Shown here: positions 16,178 to 19,560 of the stretch, piece after piece
How positions within the stretch are numbered: the first letter of the stretch is position 1
How the letters are laid out: every line of letters begins with the position of its first letter
NCBI GenBank assembly: GCA_035552275.1
Contig: DASZLR010000008.1
Location: forward strand, 1 to 19,560
DNA: 19,560 nucleotides
Source of the DNA: DASVLX01 sp035552275
GTDB taxonomy: Bacteria > Actinomycetota > Actinomycetes > Mycobacteriales > Pseudonocardiaceae
Reading direction: 5' to 3'
Position numbers and translations under genes: made by a program
The notes under the pieces: model-generated
Told to the model about the DNA's origin: nothing
Seen by the model: only the letters and a program-made list of their open reading frames with translations
Databases searched by the model: none

Positions 16178-17118
16178 CTGGCTGTCCGCGGCGCGCCGTG
16201 CAGGGAGAGGTACACATCGTTGAGCGTCGGCTCGGTGACCGAGAGGTCGTGGATCTCGATGCCCACCGAGTCCAGGCAGCGCACCAGGCGGGCGATGTCG
16301 CCCTGGCCTGAGATCGGCACCGTGGCGACGCGTTGGTCGATGGCCGGCAACGGCCGCAGCCCGACCCAGGCGAGCGCGCCGAGGGCGTAGCGCGCCGCGG
16401 CCGGGTCGCGGAAGGTGACCGTCGCGATGCGCTCACCGAGCCCCGCCTTGAGCTGCCACGGTGTTCCGGTTGCCACCACCCGGCCGCCGGCCAGGACAAC
16501 GACCTCGTCGGCCAGCCGGTCGGCTTCCTCAAGATATTGGGTGGTCAGCACCACGGTTGTGCCCTCGGCGGCGAGGTGCTCGACGAATCCCCACAGGTCA
16601 TTTCTGCTCATCGGGTCAAGCCCGGTGGTCGGCTCGTCGAGGAACAACACGTCCGGGCGTCCGATCAGGCTCGCGGCAAGATCGAGACGGCGGCGCATGC
16701 CGCCCGAATAGGTGCCGGCCTTGCGGGTCGCCGCGTCGCCAAGACCGAACGCCTCCAGCAGCACCTCAGCGCGGGCCTTGGCCTGCCGTGCGTTCGCACC
16801 GAGCAGACGCGCGATCAACACCAGGTTGGCGCGTCCGGACATGGCCTCGTCGACCGCGACGAACTGGCTGGTCATCCCGATGTGTCTGCGTACCCGGGCG
16901 CCGTGGCGCAGCACGTCCCAGCCGCACACCGACGCCGAGCCGGTGGTGGGGCGGATCCGGGTGGCGAGTATGTCGATCAACGTGGTCTTGCCGGCACCGT
17001 TGTGGCCGAGTACGCCGAGCACGGTGCCCGCGTCGACGTGCAGGGTGATATCCACCAGCGCGGCCACCTCACCGTAGGACTTGCCAATTCCCCGCACGTC
17101 GATCCGTGGTCCTCGCAT
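16174..17118 (-). CDS. ABC transporter ATP-binding protein (DrrA-like)
   Basis: This is a 314-residue nucleotide-binding protein. Walker A GHNGAGKTT lies at 38-46, Q-loop Gln85, signature YSGGM at 137-141 and Walker B VLFLDE at 157-162, followed by TTGLD. The H-loop position is Gln194 (TTQYLEEAD), the usual replacement in the drug-resistance DrrA subfamily. The ~90-residue C-terminal extension is also typical of that group. It powers the adjacent permease, probably as a dimer with two permease chains. The start is ATG 17118, 24 nt after the stop of the transposase remnant, with only a weak purine stretch upstream, so its promoter either lies inside the remnant or the two are co-transcribed. 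Confidence 0.95.
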   Translation of the reverse strand: MRGPRIDVRGIGKSYGEVAALVDITLHVDAGTVLGVLGHNGAGKTTLIDILATRIRPTTGSASVCGWDVLRHGARVRRHIGMTSQFVAVDEAMSGRANLVLIARLLGANARQAKARAEVLLEAFGLGDAATRKAGTYSGGMRRRLDLAASLIGRPDVLFLDEPTTGLDPMSRNDLWGFVEHLAAEGTTVVLTTQYLEEADRLADEVVVLAGGRVVATGTPWQLKAGLGERIATVTFRDPAAARYALGALAWVGLRPLPAIDQRVATVPISGQGDIARLVRCLDSVGIEIHDLSVTEPTLNDVYLSLHGAPRTAR

Positions 17119-17142
17119 GCTCGTCCCGTCGCTCGAGATCCG

Positions 17143-18165
17143 TCACAGCCGCTGTCGGGCGCCCATGGCGGCCGCGACCCGGCCGCCGTCGCCCACCAGT
17201 TCCAAGAACCGCCGATCTGTTTCGATCAGCCGCAGTTCGCCACGCGCCGCTGCGTGCGGCTCGGTGGGTACGGCGTGCAGGTGCTGCCGTTCGATCGCCA
17301 GTCGAGCGGTCGGGCTGGTGCCGGTTTTGCGCTGCGGCCGGTTGTTCGCGCGTTCGCGCCACAGTGCGCACGCCTGCGTCAGCTCGGCGAAGGAGTCGTA
17401 GGCGGGGAGCATGCCTGCGGTCGTGGGCATCAGGTCGTCCTTGGCGATCCTGGCCGTGAATTCGCCGGTGCCGGTGCCGCCGGGTGCGTACGGCTGGCAG
17501 CCGAGCACCTGACAGCCGTAATGCCGGCCCATTGCGACGAACTCCGGGTGCCGCACCGGCGCACCGGTTCTCCCGTCGAACGCGAGCATCCTCGTGTCAT
17601 CGGTCACCAGACAGGTGGGTGCGCCGCCGAACCGGCGCAGCGTCGTGTCCATAGCGGACCTCAACGTGCCGCGAGTCCGGTCCCAGGTGGGAATGACGGA
17701 CCGGTACCGCGACCACGGCAGCCACCCGTGGAACAGCTGGGTGCCCCGGCCGGATACCCGAGGTCCGTCGGACCAGCCGAACTGCATCCACCTGCCCGGC
17801 TCGGTCACCCAGGGCCGGCCGGCCGGGCGATGCCCATCCCGCCAGGCTGCTTTCGCCTCGGCAACCGCGCGCCTGGTCCCCCGGTCCGAACCGGTGAATC
17901 CCATCGCGACTAGGCGCTGATGCACGACGTCGGCTCGGATCAGACCGTCCGACCTGGCAACGAGTTCCTCGATCTTGACGAGGAACGCGTCGATCGACCG
18001 AGGCCGGCGGCTCGGTGCCAGCGGGTCTCCACCTGAGTCGCGGATCGCGACATAGCGGGCGACGGTCTTCTCGTCGACCCCGGCCAGCCGTGCGGCGGAG
18101 TGGGCGCAGCGGGTCAGATCGAATGCTTCCAGGATGCCCATGATCTCCCTGTCAGACTTGGTCAA
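17143..18165 (-). pseudogene. istA: IS21-family IstA transposase remnant, probably inactive
   Basis: The frame has 340 codons. Start TTG 18165 is chosen for a GGAGGGG six bases upstream and because the family begins at this KSDREIM segment. An N-terminal helix-turn-helix (LTRCAHSAARLAGV...TVARYV) and an RNase-H core (RPWVTEPGRWMQ, WLPWSRYRSVIP, LRRFGGAPT) identify IS21 IstA. The first catalytic Asp of the DDE triad is Gly130 (WMQFGWSDGP where relatives have a WDWGDGP-like motif); the codon is GGC, one transition from GAC. Asp189 and Glu235 remain. After ~residue 305 the protein stops resembling the family and ends about 100 residues early. No istB and no terminal repeats were found. A domesticated DNA-binding role cannot be excluded. 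Confidence 0.8.
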
Positions 18166-18468
18166 GGTGACCCCTCCAGGACGTGGTCGGCACGGCTCGG
18201 CGATCAGCGTCAACCTGCCGGTGACACGCCGAGCCTCGATGCTCGGGCGGGCCACGGAGATTTCATGTCCGTCGGTCCGGAGTGGCAGATCCACCATTCC
18301 GGACCGAACCGTTCGGTGACATCGCCCAACGGCACCTGATGGGTGCGTTGCCCTCAGTCACGTGTTGCGAACTCAGCGCAGAGTCTATTATATATTTTAT
18401 TCTGTTGTACGCCGAGTCGAACAGCAAGCCGGCTCCCCGTTCCCACTCAACGGCCAAGGAACGACACC
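18166..18468. promoter_or_regulatory. Intergenic region with AT-rich promoter core
   Basis: This 303-bp gap separates the divergent IstA remnant and methyltransferase. The AT-rich island 18384-18400 holds a perfect TATAAT on the minus strand (18392-18387) without a clear -35. On the plus strand TTGCGA (18365-18370) lies 15 bp before TATTAT (18386-18391), a short spacer. One or both genes may be transcribed from here. I saw no IS21 terminal repeats and no other gene. Confidence 0.4.
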
Positions 18469-19113
18469 ATGCAACCAGCGCTCGACCACGACATGACCGA
18501 GCTGGAACGACTCATGTGGGAGGTGTACGGCTACGTAAGGGACGGTGGCGCGCGGATCTACGAGGGCGGAGCCAGCGTCGCCGAGGCGACCTACCTGCGC
18601 GACCTCACTGTCTCCGCGAACGCGGTCCGCGTCGCGGAAATCGGCTTCAACGTGGGGTTCTCCAGCATCGCGTTCCTGGAGAGCTCGCCGGAAGTCACCG
18701 TCGTCTCGTTCGAACTCGACCAGCGGCCCGCAGTCGAACTCGCCAAACGATTCGTGGACGAGCGATACCCCGGCCGACACGACATGATCATCGGTAACTC
18801 GGTCGAGACCGTTCCCGCCCACGCCGAGAGCCACGGCGCGCCGTACGACCTGGTGTTCGTCGACGGCGGCCACGAGTACGAGACCGCCCGTGCCGACATC
18901 GCCAACGGGGCCCGAATCGCCAAATCCGGGGCACTGATCGTTGTGGACGATGTGATTCCCTGGTACCCGTGGGGCGTCGGCCCGCATCAGGCATGGCAGC
19001 AAGCTGTCGACAGCGGTCTCGTCGAGCCACTTGAGTCTATTGTGGATGGACGCGTTGTCGACGTGATCGAGGAGCCCGGCGACCGGGCCTGGGTGACCGG
19101 CCGCATCCGCTGA
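18469..19113 (+). CDS. Class I SAM-dependent methyltransferase
   Basis: The protein has 214 residues; ATG 18469 is preceded by AAGGAA. SAM-binding motif I is EIGFNVGFSS starting at Glu57, a second strand ends FELDQRP, the post-II segment is LVFVDGGHEYE (128-138) and VVDDVIPW follows, the pattern of the Methyltransf_24 family (often O-methyltransferases of natural-product or sugar pathways). The strong relation to that family makes methyl transfer likely; the acceptor is unknown, with a hydroxyl on the polyketide or its sugar as the natural guess. It stands alone on the plus strand, convergent with the Trm112-like gene 16 nt away. Confidence 0.88.
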   Translation: MQPALDHDMTELERLMWEVYGYVRDGGARIYEGGASVAEATYLRDLTVSANAVRVAEIGFNVGFSSIAFLESSPEVTVVSFELDQRPAVELAKRFVDERYPGRHDMIIGNSVETVPAHAESHGAPYDLVFVDGGHEYETARADIANGARIAKSGALIVVDDVIPWYPWGVGPHQAWQQAVDSGLVEPLESIVDGRVVDVIEEPGDRAWVTGRIR

Positions 19114-19129
19114 GCCAGCCCTTGGCCCC

Positions 19130-19420
19130 TCAGGATTCGGTGATCAGCATCTCGGTGACCGAGTCGATCAGCATCTGGACGACCGAGGCGCCAATGGTGC
19201 CGACCGCGGCACCGGCCGCCGCACGAGTCAGCAGCTGCCGGTGTCGCATTGCGTCGACGGGGAAAGCCTGGTCCACACGTATCAGTGGAACATCGGCCAC
19301 GACGTAGTGCATCCGCCGAAGCCGAGGGTTGTAGAGCACGCCCTCCTGGACGAAGTACAACAGCGCGCCCTTGTCGTTGGGGCAGGCGAGAACATCGAGC
19401 AACCGATCGTCGAGTGCCAC
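19130..19420 (-). CDS. Trm112/UPF0434-like small protein with C-terminal extension
   Basis: The protein has 96 residues with a GTG start, 3 nt after the upstream dehydrogenase stop, so probably co-translated. Residues ~1-55 match the Trm112-like family: LLDVLACPNDKGALLYF, then LYNPRLRR. Family members of about 60 residues bind and stabilise methyltransferases or accompany biosynthetic enzymes. Only one Cys is present, so no zinc site is expected. The extra ~35 residues form a hydrophobic helix (AAAGAAVGTIGASVVQMLI) that could mediate membrane or partner contact. The SAM methyltransferase at 18469 is a neighbour that it might pair with; that is inference. Confidence 0.75.
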   Translation of the reverse strand: MALDDRLLDVLACPNDKGALLYFVQEGVLYNPRLRRMHYVVADVPLIRVDQAFPVDAMRHRQLLTRAAAGAAVGTIGASVVQMLIDSVTEMLITES

Positions 19421-19423
19421 CGT

Positions 19424-19560
19424 TCAGCCCTTTGGCCCGCCTGCCACGTAGATCACCTGTCCGGACACGAACGAGGCGTCATCGCTGGCCAGGAACGCCG
19501 CGACGTTGGCGATGTCCTCCGGCTGACCGACCCTGCGCACCGGAATCTGCTCGGCCCTTG
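19424..19560 (-). CDS. Short-chain dehydrogenase (FabG-like), C-terminal 44 residues only
   Basis: The frame enters from the right edge and ends at TGA 19426-19424. The visible 44 residues contain PVRRVGQPEDIANVAAFLAS and SGQVIYVAGG, the classical C-terminal signature of FabG-type SDRs (GxPEDIA...FLASD...G). The catalytic Ser-Tyr-Lys part lies outside. It precedes the Trm112-like gene by 3 nt and is probably in one operon with it. It is not closely similar to the SDR at 2513, whose C-terminus lacks this signature. Confidence 0.85.
   Translation of the reverse strand, partial: RAEQIPVRRVGQPEDIANVAAFLASDDASFVSGQVIYVAGGPKG

Noticed and set aside
16333..17913. 526-codon plus-strand frame
   Set aside because: It runs antisense across the ABC ATPase and transposase, two unrelated genes with strong motifs, so it is a shadow.
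18166..18297. Longer N-terminus for the IstA remnant starting at ATG 18297
   Set aside because: The added residues do not resemble the family, and TTG 18165 has the better ribosome site.
1..19560. tRNA, rRNA, CRISPR arrays, riboswitches and strong intrinsic terminators
   Set aside because: None recognised by eye on either strand; only a computational scan could exclude weak cases.

Overview
The window is high-GC DNA with GTG/TTG starts, GGAGG-type ribosome sites and tightly overlapping genes. This points to a filamentous actinomycete, probably of the Pseudonocardiaceae type (Amycolatopsis or Saccharothrix-like), although the genus cannot be fixed from sequence alone. It reads as the core of a secondary-metabolite or secondary-lipid gene cluster that appears to continue beyond both ends.

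Layout. A partial crotonase-family (enoyl-CoA hydratase/isomerase) gene on the minus strand (1-799) is divergent from a family III CoA-transferase gene (848-2206). A regulatory gap of about 300 bp (2207-2512) carries a tandem 13-bp repeat, three GCCCGGA boxes at 22-23 bp spacing and a good housekeeping-type promoter. It leads into a compact plus-strand operon (2513-15298): a short-chain dehydrogenase; a 2261-residue synthase; a 929-residue AT-DH-phosphopantetheinyl-transferase protein; a free acyl carrier protein; an alpha/beta hydrolase; and a GT1 glycosyltransferase. The last five genes overlap or are at most 26 nt apart. A two-gene DrrAB-type ABC exporter (15305-17118, minus) converges on the operon. 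Behind it lie an IS21 IstA transposase remnant (17143-18165, minus), a SAM methyltransferase (18469-19113, plus), a Trm112-like small protein (19130-19420, minus) and the 3' end of a FabG-like dehydrogenase (19424-19560, minus).

How the parts may work together. The large synthase has the order NPD-NPD-KS-AT-ACP-KR. NPD here means the nitronate-monooxygenase/PfaD enoyl-reductase barrel. The next protein supplies AT, DH and PPTase. Concatenated, KS-AT-ACP-KR plus DH-PPTase is the domain order of enediyne PKSs, whereas the DSIK-type ACP, the PfaD-like barrels and the extra PfaB-like AT are hallmarks of polyunsaturated fatty-acid (PUFA) synthases. There is only one KS and no chain-length factor. 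The inferred role is an iterative, self-activating synthase making a (partly) reduced or polyene acyl chain. The hydrolase would release the chain, the GT1 enzyme would glycosylate it, the methyltransferase might methylate it and the ABC pump would export it. The CoA-transferase and crotonase may supply or edit an acyl-CoA starter. The product is not identified. TTA codons in the CoA-transferase and the permease would be consistent with bldA control.
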